Assembly (NCBI GenBank): GCA_029204225.1
Contig: CM055111.1
Coordinates: 24,487,874 to 24,551,873, forward strand
Origin: Diphasiastrum complanatum
Lineage: Eukaryota > Streptophyta > Lycopodiopsida > Lycopodiales > Lycopodiaceae
Reading direction: 5' to 3'
DNA length: 64,000 bases
Every line of letters starts with the position of its first letter. Within the stretch, counting starts at the first letter, position 1. The notes under the pieces are model-generated. The model made no database searches. It saw only the letters and a list, made by a program, of their open reading frames with translations, and had not been told where the DNA came from. This document shows, in pieces, positions 21,600 through 32,640 of the stretch. A program made the translations under genes and the position numbers.

Positions 21600-23635
21600 A
21601 TGTCTACCAACCCTGTCTCCAGTTCTAATGACCCTGATGCCAATAAGCTCAACATCCAATTGTCCAAATTGGATATGACTGAAATGCAACACTGGTATCA
21701 ACAGACAACATCCTTCTTTCAAGCCATTGAGTTCCAGATGCCAGCCTTGATAGGATATCAAAGCTCGTACCTCGTGCATATGATATATGCCAACTACAGT
21801 GCTACAGCAAGATCGTGCCAGCTCATAGTTCCTCCTATGAGGAACTATGTTTATAGCATATCATTTGCACCGGCCGAGTTGCAACCTTTTGGGTTCCCAA
21901 GAGGACCCAATGCTGTCACAGGACACTTAAAAAAATCGAACAAATAACATATTTGAAATTCATTGGCCCATCCGTGGCCACGTGGAAAAACAAGGACGTG
22001 TATTGAGTCGAAGCAATCAATGACCCACAACTATAAGCAGCATGTGCATACTTGACAAAGTGCACACAACGACCAAGACCCAAGTTGCAGAGGGTATCCA
22101 TGTCCCTGTTTCACATGATGGCAGATTCACGACTGCATGTCTAGAACCTCTATGATTGGGCACAGTTTGTTTCAAACTGCCTTCATGAGTGCATTAAAAA
22201 CAAGCAGTTGATAACAATACTTGGATATTTCTTGACAAATATCACCCTCGACCAAGTCTAGAATGGGCCAAAGCTTCAAACAAAACTTGCAACTTGCGGA
22301 CAAGGCATGAGAAATTCCCATTGAGTCAACAAAGTCCAAGCGTGCACGATCAAGGGCAACTTCACCATCGGAATTCCAGCCTAAACGAGTAAACACCAGT
22401 ATTCTCCCTTTGGTACAGAAGCAAAGAAGCCCACAACTGGATTCACAAGCAGCTGCAACCTCTGGAGCTCAAGAGGCCGATACCTCCAAGGCCCAGTTGT
22501 CAGACACAAGGCAATAAAGGGTGCAAAAGAAGCTTCGGAGGCACATCACCAATGGGATCAGTTTCAGATGGTTTCACCTCAGATGATGGAAGCTCATCCA
22601 TGGCCTCACAACCACACTCATCACTCTCACATGTCATTGAAAGGGGTGATGGAGCAACACTACCTCTACACCAGCACCTGACACGACAGTATCTCATATC
22701 AAGTCACAGGTCCGCCATATCAAGTCACCACCCCACCCAAACTGATTACTACGCCAACACCACCAACATCACCACCGGCACAAGTTTTTTTTTTTTGGGG
22801 GGGAGGAGTGGGGATATCCAGTCCCCAGGACACAGAAGCGGCTCAACAACCACAGGCCTAGCAAGTCCACACATTGGACACATCGCAATATTTTGATGTT
22901 GCGGACCTGATGGAAATAAGTGACGACAAGCCAGAAAAGGGGATGCAGCTAAGAAGAAATCTGACCCCTCCACTAACTACCACCACCACAATAGTTACTA
23001 ACATCATCTTTCCACTCCCTCCACTCCCTCCACCTCCACCTCCATCTTCAGCTCTAACACAACGCTTATTTTTTGGTTTAACCTCACCATCCCACACTCC
23101 AGATCAGTACCCAACTCTCACTAATCCTGAAAAGCTCACTGAAGCAGCCAAGTGCTCGATGATAGGCCTATCCGAAACGAGCTACCACATGCATTGGTTG
23201 GTGAGCCAGTATTAAATGCTTGAGAGCAAGGTCCAGCATCAAGACCAAAAAATTGTGCGATATCAAAGGCTGGCCAAAGAAAAAGAGAAAGAGACAGTGG
23301 AAACCAGATCCATGATGGACGGGCAAAAATCCTCTCTGGAAGAGGCCCAACAACAACTGAAGCACCAGATGGTCCAAATCGACCAAGTACGAGACGGATC
23401 ATCGGGTGCAATGACAGTCGACGCACCTCTAGTCAAGTTCGAGGACATTCAATTCCAGGCCCCAAAGGCCTCAGCCATCCGGATGGAAAAATATGTAAGG
23501 CTAATCCAAGAGCGAGAAGCCGAAAAGAAAAATTTTGAAAACATGATCAACACATCATAAATTAGTGAGAGCGGCCTCACATATGTGGAGTACTATCCAT
23601 AGTACGACCAGCACCTGAAACAACAAGTACAGTAA
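21600..23635 (+). pseudogene. Unrecognised gypsy-downstream ORF with coiled-coil tail (candidate accessory ORF)
   Basis: An ATG at 21,600 begins an open 115-codon frame, MSTNPVSSSNDPDANKLNIQ onward, with LDMTEMQHWYQQTTSFFQAI. After a frameshift near 21,945 the same protein appears to continue (FIGPSVATWKNKDVY, ACAYLTKCTQRPRPKLQRVS, NLYDWAQFVSNCLHECIKNK, LITILGYFLTNITLDQ) with five or more stops. A Ser/Pro/Thr-rich linker follows, and a coiled coil from 23,216 (MLESKVQHQDQKIVRYQRLA, LEEAQQQLKHQMVQIDQ). I do not recognise the N-terminal domain. Position after integrase and before a presumed 3' LTR is where Tat/Athila-lineage elements carry accessory or env-like ORFs (family knowledge). The tail resembles the coiled-coil copies at 4.0-5.2 and 58.5-59.5 kb in layout, which is my inference by eye. 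It is cut by a copia LTR near 23,635. Confidence 0.5.
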
Positions 23636-24260
23636 TCCTAGATAGCAATCATTCATAGAAATCACAAGACAAAATACTAGAAACCTCATAACAGTGTAGA
23701 ATGCAAAAGTCTCATCAATCTTCTTAGCAAAATGATGATCCTTTTATGGATCAAGTACATCCACGAGTCTAGTACAGTCCAGCAGGTCTTCACACGTGTG
23801 AAGAGTGCCACATCACTCAGATCTATCCATTTGATCCATCCTTGATCCTTATCCAAAGTTGACCTTCTAGAATATGGCTAAAATCCAAAAAGCTAGTCTC
23901 CTAGAATATAGGAATATTCTCTAAAAAATAGGATCTAAGAAAAATGGTCAAATCTTATCTTCTAGTACTCTATACACATGTGTGAAAATCCACTTTCCAT
24001 GTGGGAGCATTTACTCATGCACATGCAAGGAAAACCTAATTTCTAGGTGACTAGTCAACTTGACTAAAAACTAGTCATATCATGTTCACACTAACTAGAT
24101 TGATACAAAATCAATTTAGATATATACAAGTATGAAAAGTACATCCTTTCACACGTGGGAAAAGTCTCCACACGTGTGAAATCAGATCATCAACATTATT
24201 CTAATGTTTGATCAATATTTACAATAACCAATGTCATGTGAGAAGTGATAATTTTCAACA
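23636..24260 (-). mobile_element. 3' LTR of the 24.3-28.4 kb copia element
   Basis: In element orientation the LTR starts at 24,260 with TGTTGAAAATTATC, directly after the PPT. It runs leftward to about 23,636, where accessory-ORF sequence begins, so its 3' end may be truncated. It holds TTCACACGTGTGAA at 23,789-23,802 and further CACGTG or CACATG palindromes at 23,973, 24,148 and 24,168. Parts match the LTR at 39,634-40,550 (for example gtgaaaggatgtac and atgagtaaatgctcccacatg). Confidence 0.75.
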
Positions 24261-24274
24261 CTCCTCCTCACTTC
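24261..24274 (-). other. Polypurine tract
   Basis: On the minus strand the sequence is GAAGTGAGGAGGAG, immediately followed by the LTR start TGTTGAAAA. This is the position and composition expected of the plus-strand primer of a copia element. Confidence 0.8.
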
Positions 24275-26068
24275 TAACTTGGCAAATCTAATGTACATCT
24301 ATCTACAATTCCAAGAGCATATCTTAACTTAAAAAATGGATTTTTGGACAATGGCTTGGTTAAGATATCAGCTATGCATTCGGATGATGGTACATGATGT
24401 AGTTGCACCTACTTTGATTGTACCTTCTCCCTCACATAGTGATGAGCTATCTCAATATGCTTTGTTCTAGCATGGAAGATAGGATTTGAAGCAATTTATT
24501 GAGGATCTTGATTTTCACAAAATATGTAAGGGATCTCCTTGGCCTCTAGCACATGTAGCTCCATCAAGAGTCTTCTTAGCCATAGGAGCTCTTTGGTTGT
24601 TGAAGTCAATGCCTTGTGCTCGGCTTCACAAGAAGATAGTGAGATTGTATCTTGCTTTTTGAAAAGCCAAGATATTACTCCTCCACAAAGAAATGTGGCA
24701 AATGAACTAATGGACTTCCTATCCATCTTGTCACCTGCAAAATCTGAATCCGAGTAGGCTCTCAAGTGCAAGTTAGATCCTTCATAAAGTATGCCAAAAA
24801 ATCTAGTACTAGAAACATATCTAGGTACTCTCTTGGCACTTTTCCAGTGATGAACTAAAAGAGCTTGCAATACTTTGACTCAACCTACTTACACAAAAAC
24901 TTAAGTTAGGTCTAGTGATGGTCAAATAGATTAGAGAGCCTATAAGCTTTCTAAAGAGGGTGATGTCCGCAAAGGATGCTTCATCACCTTCATTAGTTGC
25001 TTTCACAACATGCTCCATAGGGGTGTCGATCCCCTTACAATCTTTCATACCAAATCTTTCAAGAATGGAAGTAGCATACTTAGATTGACTTATGAAAGTA
25101 CAATTGCTACTTCTAGACACTTCTATCCCAAGTATAAACTTTAGGAAGCCTAGATCTACCATCTTGAACTCACTAGATACATCAACTTTTACTTTGCTTA
25201 TACCTTCATCATCATTTCCTATCAAAATGATGTCATCAACATAAAGTACCAAAATGATGATCATTCCTTCATTACATTTGAAATATAAAGAAGGTTCATA
25301 AGCACTTAGTACAAAGCCAAGAGAATAGAGAAAATTATGCAACCTAGAGTACCAAGCTCTAGGTGCTTGCTTCAAGCCATATAGGCTCTTCCTTAAGTAG
25401 CACACCTTTTGCTCCTCACCAACCTTGATGAAGCCCTCGAGTTGCATCATATAGATTTCCTCTTCTAAGAAGGCATTTGTCACATCCATTTGGTAGAGAT
25501 CCCACTTAAACAAAGTAGCAATGCAAATGATTAATCTAATAGTTACAAGCTTATCTACAGGTGCAAATGTTTCTTCATAATCCAATCCTTTTATTTGAAG
25601 AAATCCCTTAGCAACAAGCCTAACTTTGTACTTACTAATAGATCCATCTTGATTGTACTTTATTCTATAAATCCACTTGCATGCAAGTGGGTTCTTCCCT
25701 CTTGGAAGATTTACAAGATTCCAAGTATGATTTTCTTCTAATGCATCATACTCTACTTGCATTGCATCTCTCCAAACTTTAGATTTATATGCTTCTTCAA
25801 AAGATGATGGTCCTTCAAGCAATGTAGCTAAGAAGGAGTAAGAGGTAGAAGGTGTATAGTCTTCCTTTTGCTTTCCCTTGTCCACATAGGTGAGCCTTGA
25901 GGGCTCGGCCTTGCTTCTTAATGATCTTCTCGGCCCCTTTTGACTTGGATCCATGTCTCCATCCTCGGGTTTGTCAAGATCCTCCTCGGGTTTGTCAAGA
26001 TCTTCAATGCACAATGGGTTAGATCCATTTGACAAGCTCTTAGCATTGTGACTCATCAAATAGTACAT
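24275..26068 (-). pseudogene. Copia reverse transcriptase and RNase H
   Basis: The linker RRSLRSKAEPSRLTYVDKGK leads into RT: NPLACKWIYRIKYNQDGSIS, DLYQMDVTNAFL, SLYGLKQAPRAWYSRL, LYVDDIILIGND and LGIEVSRSSNCTF. RNase H follows with TRPNLSFCVSRLSQ, a 1-2 bp frameshift near 24,850, LRAYSDSDFAGDKMDRKSI, ISWLFKKQDTISLSSCEAEH and IPYIFCENQDPQ. A stop follows near 24,496, and the remaining NPIFHARSKHIEIAH block reads on with damage to 24,400. The RT frame from 26,068 to 24,880 is intact, so decay is modest. Confidence 0.9.
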
Positions 26069-27335
26069 CCTTGCTTACCTTTACTTTCTTGGATATAGGA
26101 TCATATATCCTATAGCCCTTGCTATTTTCTCCATAGCCAACAAAGATCCCTTTGAAGGAGGTAGCATCTTCTTTCCTTCTAGTCTCCAAAGGGATGTGAA
26201 CATAACAAATACATCCAAAGATCTTAAAATCTTTTACATTGGGTTTCTTATCAAACAAGGCTTGATAAGGTGAGATCCCATCTATAGCACTACTAGGAAG
26301 TCTATTACACAAGTAATTAGCACATGTTATAGCTTCTCCCCAAAATGAGATGGGAAGAGATGCATCAAGTCTTAAAGACTTTGCACACTCACATAGACTC
26401 CTATTTTTCCTCTCGGCCACCTCATTTTGTTGGGGGGTGTAGCAACAAGTGTATTGCAACTTAATGCCATTGATCTCACAAAAGTCTTTCATTTTATTGG
26501 TGTACTTTCTTCCATTATCACATCTTAGTGCTTTGATGGAAGTACTAAGTTGTTTCTCTACTAGAGACTTGAACTTAATGAAAGCTTCATAAACAAGACT
26601 TTTCTTTGATAGTAACTCAATCCATGTGAGTCTAGTACAATCATCTATAAAAGCTACATACATCAAAGCACCTCCATTACTTGCATGTGAAAAACTATGC
26701 ACATCAGAATGTATGAGATCCAAGGGAGAGGTAGATCTTGATGAAGATCTCTTGTAAGAAGATTTGTGTAACTTTGCAAGGCCACATGCCTCACACATCT
26801 TTGTACACTTCTTGAAGGCTCTTGGTAGGTTGAAAGCTAGTTCCTTGCTTGCCATTGACTCCATAGATTGAAGATTAGGATGGCCTAATCTCTTATGCCA
26901 AAGCTTCACTTGAGATAGCTCCTCCCTAGCCACGTTCACACTTTCATTTGCAACATTAGCATCCAACTTGAAAAGTCTACCTTGCTTGATTCCACTAGCT
27001 ATGCACTTATCATTTTTCAAGATGGAACAAACTCCATTCTTGAAATGTACATCTAGTCCATTGTCCAATAATTGTCCTACACTAAGCAAGTTTCTTGAAA
27101 TGGTAGAAACATACAAAACATTATCTAGATCTATCCTTTTAGATGTGCCTAAGCAAAGAGGAATAGATCCTATGCCATCTATCTTGCATGCTTGATCTCT
27201 AGAAGTGTATATTGACTTCTTAGAGTCATTAGAAGATAGAAGAGTAGAAAAATAATGCTTGTTAAAAGACATGTGGGAACTAGCCCAACTATCTATCCAC
27301 CATGAGTCTTGACTTGAAGTTGGTGTAGATGCAAG
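26040..27335 (-). pseudogene. Copia protease and integrase
   Basis: The protease site region (WWIDSWASSHMSFNKHYFS) has Trp in place of Gly after DS, so the DSG catalytic triad is mutated. Integrase is open from 27,272 to 26,040: VKLWHKRLGHPNLQSMESM, CEACGLAKLHKSSY, HSDVHSFSHASNGGALMYVA, FIDDCTRLTWIELLSKKSL, RCDNGRKYTNKMKDFCEING, QQNEVAERKNRSLCECAKSL. The usual GGEY has become GRKY, and NGVAERKN reads NEVAERKN, so integrase activity is doubtful. Its end overlaps the RT frame by a few codons in another frame, marking a frameshift near 26,050. Confidence 0.88.
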
Positions 27336-28216
27336 CGTTAAGGATGTGTTGAATCCATCCTCATCTTCTTCCTCTTAAGCAATGTTCCCTTGATCTCCAT
27401 TGGCTTGTTGATTCTTCTTCAAGTAGCATTCTGAGGCAAAGTGTCCTTTCTTTACACAAAAGAAACACTTGAGTTTTGCCTTGTTCTTCACTTTGCCTTT
27501 GAAAGTAGATCCTCCGTTCTTCATCTTGGCCTCCTTGCCTTGACTTTTCTTTGATGAATGTTGCTTATTCTTGCCTTTAGATGTAAAGTTAGCTTTCTCC
27601 TCTCCTCCATTAAGTGACATGCTATCCATTCTTTTCTTGAGGTGTAGAAGCCTACTCTCCTCGGCCACAAGAACATTGTGCAACTTTTCAATGGATGGAA
27701 GAGTTTCTTGAATGGCAGATGATTGGACTAAGTTGGTGAACTCTTCACCTAGACCATTCAAGATGATTTGTACGAGCTCTTGACCTTGGATCTTCTCTCC
27801 TATTGCACTTAACTCCTTGTTAAGAGATTTGATCCTAAGGACATACTCTTGTCCACTCTCTCCACTTCCTTTCATGCTTTGAAAAACTTAATTTCTTAGC
27901 ATGAGGATTCCCGAAGTATTATTGGATTCATAGATGCTCTTTAATGAATCCCAAGCCTCTTTGGATGATGTACAAGAAGACACCTCTTTCAAGAGGTCAT
28001 TGCATACATTTAACTTTATGCAATGTAGAGCTAATCTTGCTCTCTTCTTGTATTTGGCTTGTTCTTGGGGAGTTTGAGGCTCTTCCTCAACTCCTTGAAC
28101 TATGTCAAATACATCATGGATCACTAGGAGTGATTCCATTCTCACTTTTCAAATGGAATAATTTGTGAAGTGAGTCTCTCACTTGATTCCATCAAATATC
28201 CACCCATGGATGACAT
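27336..28216 (-). pseudogene. Copia gag
   Basis: Gag begins at the ATG at 28,216 (MSSMGGYLMESSERLTS), is frameshifted near 28,146, and continues MRMESLLVIHDVFDIVQGVE, ALHCIKLNVCNDLLKEVSS, SKEAWDSLKSIYESNNTSGI. A stop lies near 27,888. The rest is open: YVLRIKSLNKELSAIGEKIQ, LVQIILNGLGEEFTNLVQSS, a basic linker, and CFFCVKKGHFASECYLKKNQ, a zinc knuckle with Val for Gly. A stop at about 27,375 ends the acidic tail. The layout matches the intact gag at 44-45 kb. Confidence 0.88.
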
Positions 28217-28439
28217 TGTAGAATGAATGCTCTTCTTAAAATCACAAAGATTTTTGAATTTTAAAAGATCTATGAAAGGCCTAAAGCTTACAAGAATGCC
28301 TATAGGCTTGTCTATGTCAAACTAGCACACAAGCTTGAATGATACACAAAATCTTGCCAAAAATACCTAGCTTTCACTCTCACAAAAAAAATTGCTTTAC
28401 ACTTTTCTTAGAGATTTCACTTCAACTAAGGATCTGAAA
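28217..28439 (-). other. Copia leader remnant
   Basis: Non-coding sequence upstream of gag. It is cut near 28,440 by a plus-strand integrase piece, so the primer site and 5' LTR of this element are missing. Confidence 0.6.
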
Positions 28440-28984
28440 AAATAACCAAGGAGCATGTAGAAAAGGAGACTAGAAGGACGATCAAGGCCCTAAGTTCAGA
28501 CAATGGTGGAGAATATATCTCTATTGAGTTTAAGGAGTACTGCCAAAGCCAAGGCATTGAGTAGCAATTCATCACTCCTTACAGTCCTCAGACTTAGGGA
28601 TTAGCTGAGAGAAAGAACCGTACTCTAGTCGAATCTGCTAAATGTATGCTATCGCATGCATCGTTGCCCAGGATTCTGGGCTGAAGCTGTCTCCACTGCA
28701 GCTTACGTCTAGAACAGATGTTCAACCAAGCTCTCTCAGACAAGACACCCCACGAGGTGTGGACAGGCTCTAAACCTTCTTTGAAAAATCTAAGAGTATT
28801 TGGGTGCATTACCTATGCGCAGATCCCAAAGGACACAAAGAAGAAATTGGATTTCCAAGGTCTCAAGACCATCCTGATTGGATATACTTCATCTGATAAT
28901 ACTTATAAGCTGTATGATCTTGATACCCAACAAATCTTATATAGCTGGGATACAGTCTTCTTCGAGGATCGGCTATTCCTTTGA
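28440..28984 (+). pseudogene. Copia integrase fragment of a different family
   Basis: The plus strand encodes TIKALSSDNGGEYISIEFKE, a stop in place of Gln in GIEQQF, SPQT*GLAERKNRTLVESAK, then a frameshift, and SDKTPHEVWTGSKPSLKNLR with VFGCITYAQIPKDTKKKLDF and GYTSSDNTYKLYD. The wording differs from all other integrases in the window (VESAKCML, KTPHEVWTGSKPS), so it is a separate copia lineage. Both ends are abrupt junctions. Confidence 0.85.
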
Positions 28985-29495
28985 ACCTGTCAAAACGGCC
29001 TTGGAATCCCCGAAGGGCCACTTTATACGTTTTCACTTTCTTGAACAAATACGCGATCTCCATCGGTGTGACCGGATGATCTGGTATTTGCATTTGAAGA
29101 TACGCATCATGCTCAAGGGTGGTCGCATCCAATTTACCTTGGAGACGTGTGCAATCTTGCTCCGCCATCTACAATTGACCCTTTAGCAGCTGCACCTGTT
29201 GCTTTGCATCCTGCATGAACTTGTCCACCTGATCTTGTGCGGTTGTCAAAGCATTTTACAGAGAGCTGACATATCCTTCGAGACGATCTTCATCCTCCTC
29301 CCGATTGCATCGTCCATAGCATTTTACAAGAGTGCATACTCATTATGGTGTTTCAATTCATGTCTGATTCGTTTAGATAAACCTGACAAAAACCACATAA
29401 TCATGGCATTTTCGTTAATCATCTTAGGTTCGTATTCAGATCTGAGGCGTTTCACCTGTTCAAAACCATTTCCCGCTTTCCCATTTTAATTTTAC
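28985..29495 (-). pseudogene. Gypsy gag fragment running into a coiled coil
   Basis: The minus strand gives QVKRLRSEYEPKMINENAMI, MWFLSGLSKRIRHELKHHNE and YALL, a stop, NAMDDAI, matching the gypsy gag at 14.4-14.5 kb (IIWFLIGLRQWVRHELR). It then continues through helical sequence (LTTAQDQVDKFMQDAKQQVQ) into an open 101-aa frame with PHPVTPMEIAYLF-like and VKTYKVALRGFQGRFD segments. These resemble the second helical block of the coiled-coil ORF (MNFFRHQVQVYSQTLNSYQ). This is a hint that the coiled-coil module belongs with gypsy gag-type proteins. Confidence 0.65.
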
Positions 29496-29980
29496 AGAAA
29501 AGTAGGAAAGTGTCTTCCATAAACTTTCATGATTTGAATTGTGTGATAAGGTTTGTTTAAAGAACCTCTCAATCTATATGCTCAGTTTCATTTTGATTAT
29601 AATACCAATCTTGTTAAGGCCATAGGAAACAACTTAAGTTTATCTTGAGAGAAAAGCTTATAACTTTGGATTGGCTTATCCAACTGTCATGATTCAAATT
29701 GCATCAGATTCTACCATTTCTAGCTTTCTAGTGGGCCAAATTGCATGAAATTTGGATCTAAGGTGAGAGAGAACCACCAAACTGAAAATGGGCAGATTTC
29801 ACACATGCCTGCACCTGAAATTCCATACAGTACCTGATCTGGACCATTCAAAGTGGCTTGAAGCTCTAAATCACCAGAAAACTGCAAACTAGATAGAAAG
29901 TAGAATCTAGACAATTCCTAGCTTGAAATTTCATCAAATTTGCAAACTTTTTGATTAGATTTGCTTGTAAATTTAGGTAG
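29496..29980 (-). other. Copia 5' leader
   Basis: Non-coding leader of a minus-strand copia element whose gag is lost. Positions 29,640-29,900 match 5,205-5,450 inverted, so both belong to one family. Confidence 0.75.
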
Positions 29981-29992
29981 GCTCTAATACCA
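29981..29992 (-). other. Primer binding site, tRNA-iMet type (one mismatch)
   Basis: The plus strand reads gctctaatacca, the iMet primer complement with one transition. It lies directly next to the LTR start at 29,993. Confidence 0.85.
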
Positions 29993-30606
29993 TGTTGAAT
30001 TCACACGTGTGGGATGCCCTACACATGTACTTTTGATCTCCTAAGCCCAATAATACCATAAAGATCAAACTAGCATTGATTGACAATAGGAAAGCTGATC
30101 ATACAAGAAATATTATTGTGTTACAAGCAAGATCTATCAACAAAACATGAAACTAAGTACAATAAATGCCTCAACTCGGCTAGAGAGAGAATATGAAAGT
30201 ACAAACTCGAGTAGAGAGAGAGGGCACAAAGAGCTTAGTCTCCAAATTTGCATTACACACAAAAATCATCATCTTCTCAATGAGAGTACATCACATATAT
30301 ATAGATCCATGGACTCTCCTCCTACTTTGAGTTGAATTGGAGTTATGAATCCACCTCTCAAGCTATCTAGACTTATTCAAGCCACCTCAATATGTCTAAT
30401 TGTGCCACCTAATATTTTCATGCATTAAATGTGGCATGCAAAGTACAAATGGCAATTCCTATAGTAGCTCGAGTTTCTACTTCTACCTACCTTGAATATT
30501 TTATTCTAAGATGGGTCTTTACTAAGCCAAAAGAGCTCAATTCATCTTTGGCATTTTTTAGGACCCCTACTTACAACATTAGTTAGATTTTTCCAATATT
30601 TCAACA
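29993..30606 (-). mobile_element. Copia 5' LTR, 614 bp
   Basis: The LTR begins TGTTGAATTC at 29,993 next to the primer site and ends attTCAACA at 30,606, giving a TGTTGAA/TTCAACA terminal inverted repeat and canonical TG...CA. It carries TTCACACGTGTGGG at 30,000-30,013, a TATATATA word at 30,295-30,303 suitable as a promoter on the minus strand, and an aaactcgagctac word also found in the LTR at 31,551. No partner LTR is in the window. Confidence 0.75.
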
Positions 30607-31160
30607 CATTCATCTATCCATCTTTAGATCACCTTATACAGAGTTTAGGATCTTTGAGCATATTGCAAAAGTGCAAAAAATACATATCACATCAGAGTTC
30701 ATTCTTGGATCTCATTGTCATATTAGTTTTTTAGTCAACTACAACAAGATCGAGATAAATTTAGCTAAATTTTGTTTAATCTTTAGTCTAGTTGCATGTT
30801 TAATGTGTTTCAACTGCATGTTCCAAACGCCGATCCAACCTTGAGCATACAAGTTATAGATAACAACATCCCCACCAACAGATTTTGGGGGGGGGAGAGT
30901 GGATATGTGGGCATCCACTGGAGCAACCACATTGCCAACAACACCATCAACAAGATCAACAACCAAGGTCACAAAACCAAAGATGACAACAACAAGGCTA
31001 AGAAGGCAGATGGGCAATCCAAAGCGACTTAATCAGAAGAAGTATCCCAGTCATGATGAAGATCCTTAAAAAAAGAGAAGTATAAGTATTGGAAAATCAG
31101 TCTCCTTCTTCAACCAGCCCTCTTGCCACAACATTTGCATCCACCCATAGTATAGTAACA
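30607..31160 (+). other. Unassigned region with a short Asn/Lys-rich ORF (30,796-31,032)
   Basis: A 78-codon plus-strand frame contains NRFWGGESGYVGIHWSNHIA and a KINNQGHKTKDDNNKAKKAD tail. The FWGGESG part, coded over a G8-9 run at about 30,888, resembles FLGGRSGD coded over a T/G run at 22,786-22,805 inside the accessory ORF. This may therefore be another shred of that ORF. I cannot assign a function, and it may be chance. Confidence 0.3.
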
Positions 31161-31550
31161 CAGTGATTCTACTTTAATTCTAACTTATATGTCATATATC
31201 TTGGAGGAAATTTAATATCTTGGCTTTCCAAAAAGCAAGATACCATATCACTCTCATCTTGTGAAGCTAAATATAAGGCACTTACTATTACAACAAAAGA
31301 AGTGCTTTGGATCAAGAGGTTGCTTGTGAAGCTAAAGACTATCAAGAAAGATGATCTACCATTGATCATGTGTGACAATATTTCAGCACAAGCCCTTGCC
31401 AACAATCCAATATTTCATGCAAGAAGCAAACACATTGAAGATGCACATCACTTCGTGAGAGAGAAGCTCACTGGAGGGGAAATCTACTTGAAGCACATCG
31501 ACACATAATCTCGTATTGCAGATTTGCTCACCAAGATTAATTTTTAGGAG
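31161..31550 (+). pseudogene. Copia RNase H C-terminal fragment and PPT region
   Basis: The plus strand shows LISWLSKKQDTISLSSCEAK, YKALTITTKEVLWIKRLLVK, MCDNISAQALANNPIFHARS, KHIEDAHHFVREKLTGGEIY and a stop in place of Glu after LKHIDT, then RIADLLTKINF. This is the usual copia RNase H end. A purine-rich tttttaggag (31,541-31,550) precedes the LTR. The start is an abrupt junction near 31,190. Confidence 0.88.
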
Positions 31551-32348
31551 TGTTGAAAAATGAGAAATCATCTATCTTGACTTTAGGCTTTTAGCAAAGT
31601 TTTTTCTATGTGTATGTGATGTTTCATATTGTAAATGCCAAATTTGGCCTAGAAGAAACTCGAGCTACATGGTTTCTTGAAGTCTAGTTTGTCATATACA
31701 ACTTGCATATAGAATGTAGACATAGAAATGTCAATAATAGGCTTGTAGAAACTCATGGCACATCACATGCAATGGTTGTAAATGTTCCATAGTGACATGC
31801 AAGGCATGCACAAAGTGAATTGGACACATGCATGATGATTTGTACAATTCTAGTTGAAAATTTGACACTTGGTAAAAGTAGGTAGAAATGCATGCATGTA
31901 AAGTGACAAATGTCACTAGTTCTTTAGTTCTCACTTTTAGATGTGGATGAAAGTTGGAGAGAGATGGTTCTACCTCGAGCTACTCCAATCTCCATAAATA
32001 TGTGAAGGCTTTCTCATAACTTTTGATGAAGAACCAAGCTTTGAAGCTATTCCATGTCAATTTGGACCTGTACTATTGTTTGCTTGAATTTTGCTTTCCT
32101 TTTCTCTCTCTTGAGTAGAGGCTTATGCTAATGCATTAAATTCTTGTACTTTTTCTCTTTTGTTTTTCAAGGCAATCATTCTTTGATTCTTAGCATGCTA
32201 GATTGTGATTTGGCCATAAAATCTTGTACTAGATCTTGACATTCAATGTAGAATCAATTTATGTGCTAAACACAAAGCTTAACAAAATCATTCACACTTG
32301 AGGATCATTCTCCACACGTGTGAGCTTGCTGGAATTTTATCATTTTCA
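31551..32348 (+). mobile_element. Copia 3' LTR, about 798 bp
   Basis: The LTR starts TGTTGAAAAATGAG at 31,551, directly after the RNase H end and PPT-like tract. An ending at ATTTTCA near 32,347 would give inverted termini. It contains CCACACGTGTGAG at 32,312-32,324 and a tctctctcttgag motif. The right boundary is inferred because no second copy is present. Confidence 0.7.
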
Positions 32349-32640
32349 TCAGCGCAATTTCCACCATTGATGGTTGATCCTCTTGATCTAACGGTTATGT
32401 TTGCTTCTGCGTCTCAATCCACATCCTTAGGCTCGCTGGACCCCTTAATGCACTAAGAGTGGACTCCTCTTCCGCATGCGAGCAGACCCGTGAGATCTCT
32501 CCTCCTCCTCTTACAATAAGCTAGCTTCAAAGAGGGTTTCTCCTATCTATGGCCACCTCTTTTGATCGACCCAATGCACTGTACAGCCTACGGCTGTCGA
32601 CGACCCTTTGCCTACTTATCAATCTCCCCAGGGTGCCCTT
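32349..32640. other. Unassigned spacer, slightly richer in G+C
   Basis: No ORF, repeat or LTR signal recognised. It contains several GAC and CTCC words and ends where copia gag sequence begins. It could be host DNA flanking the LTR insertion. Confidence 0.3.

Noticed and set aside
21600-21947. A known env or capsid gene
   Set aside because: No signal peptide, transmembrane segment or known motif can be seen in the 115-codon frame, so I left it unnamed.
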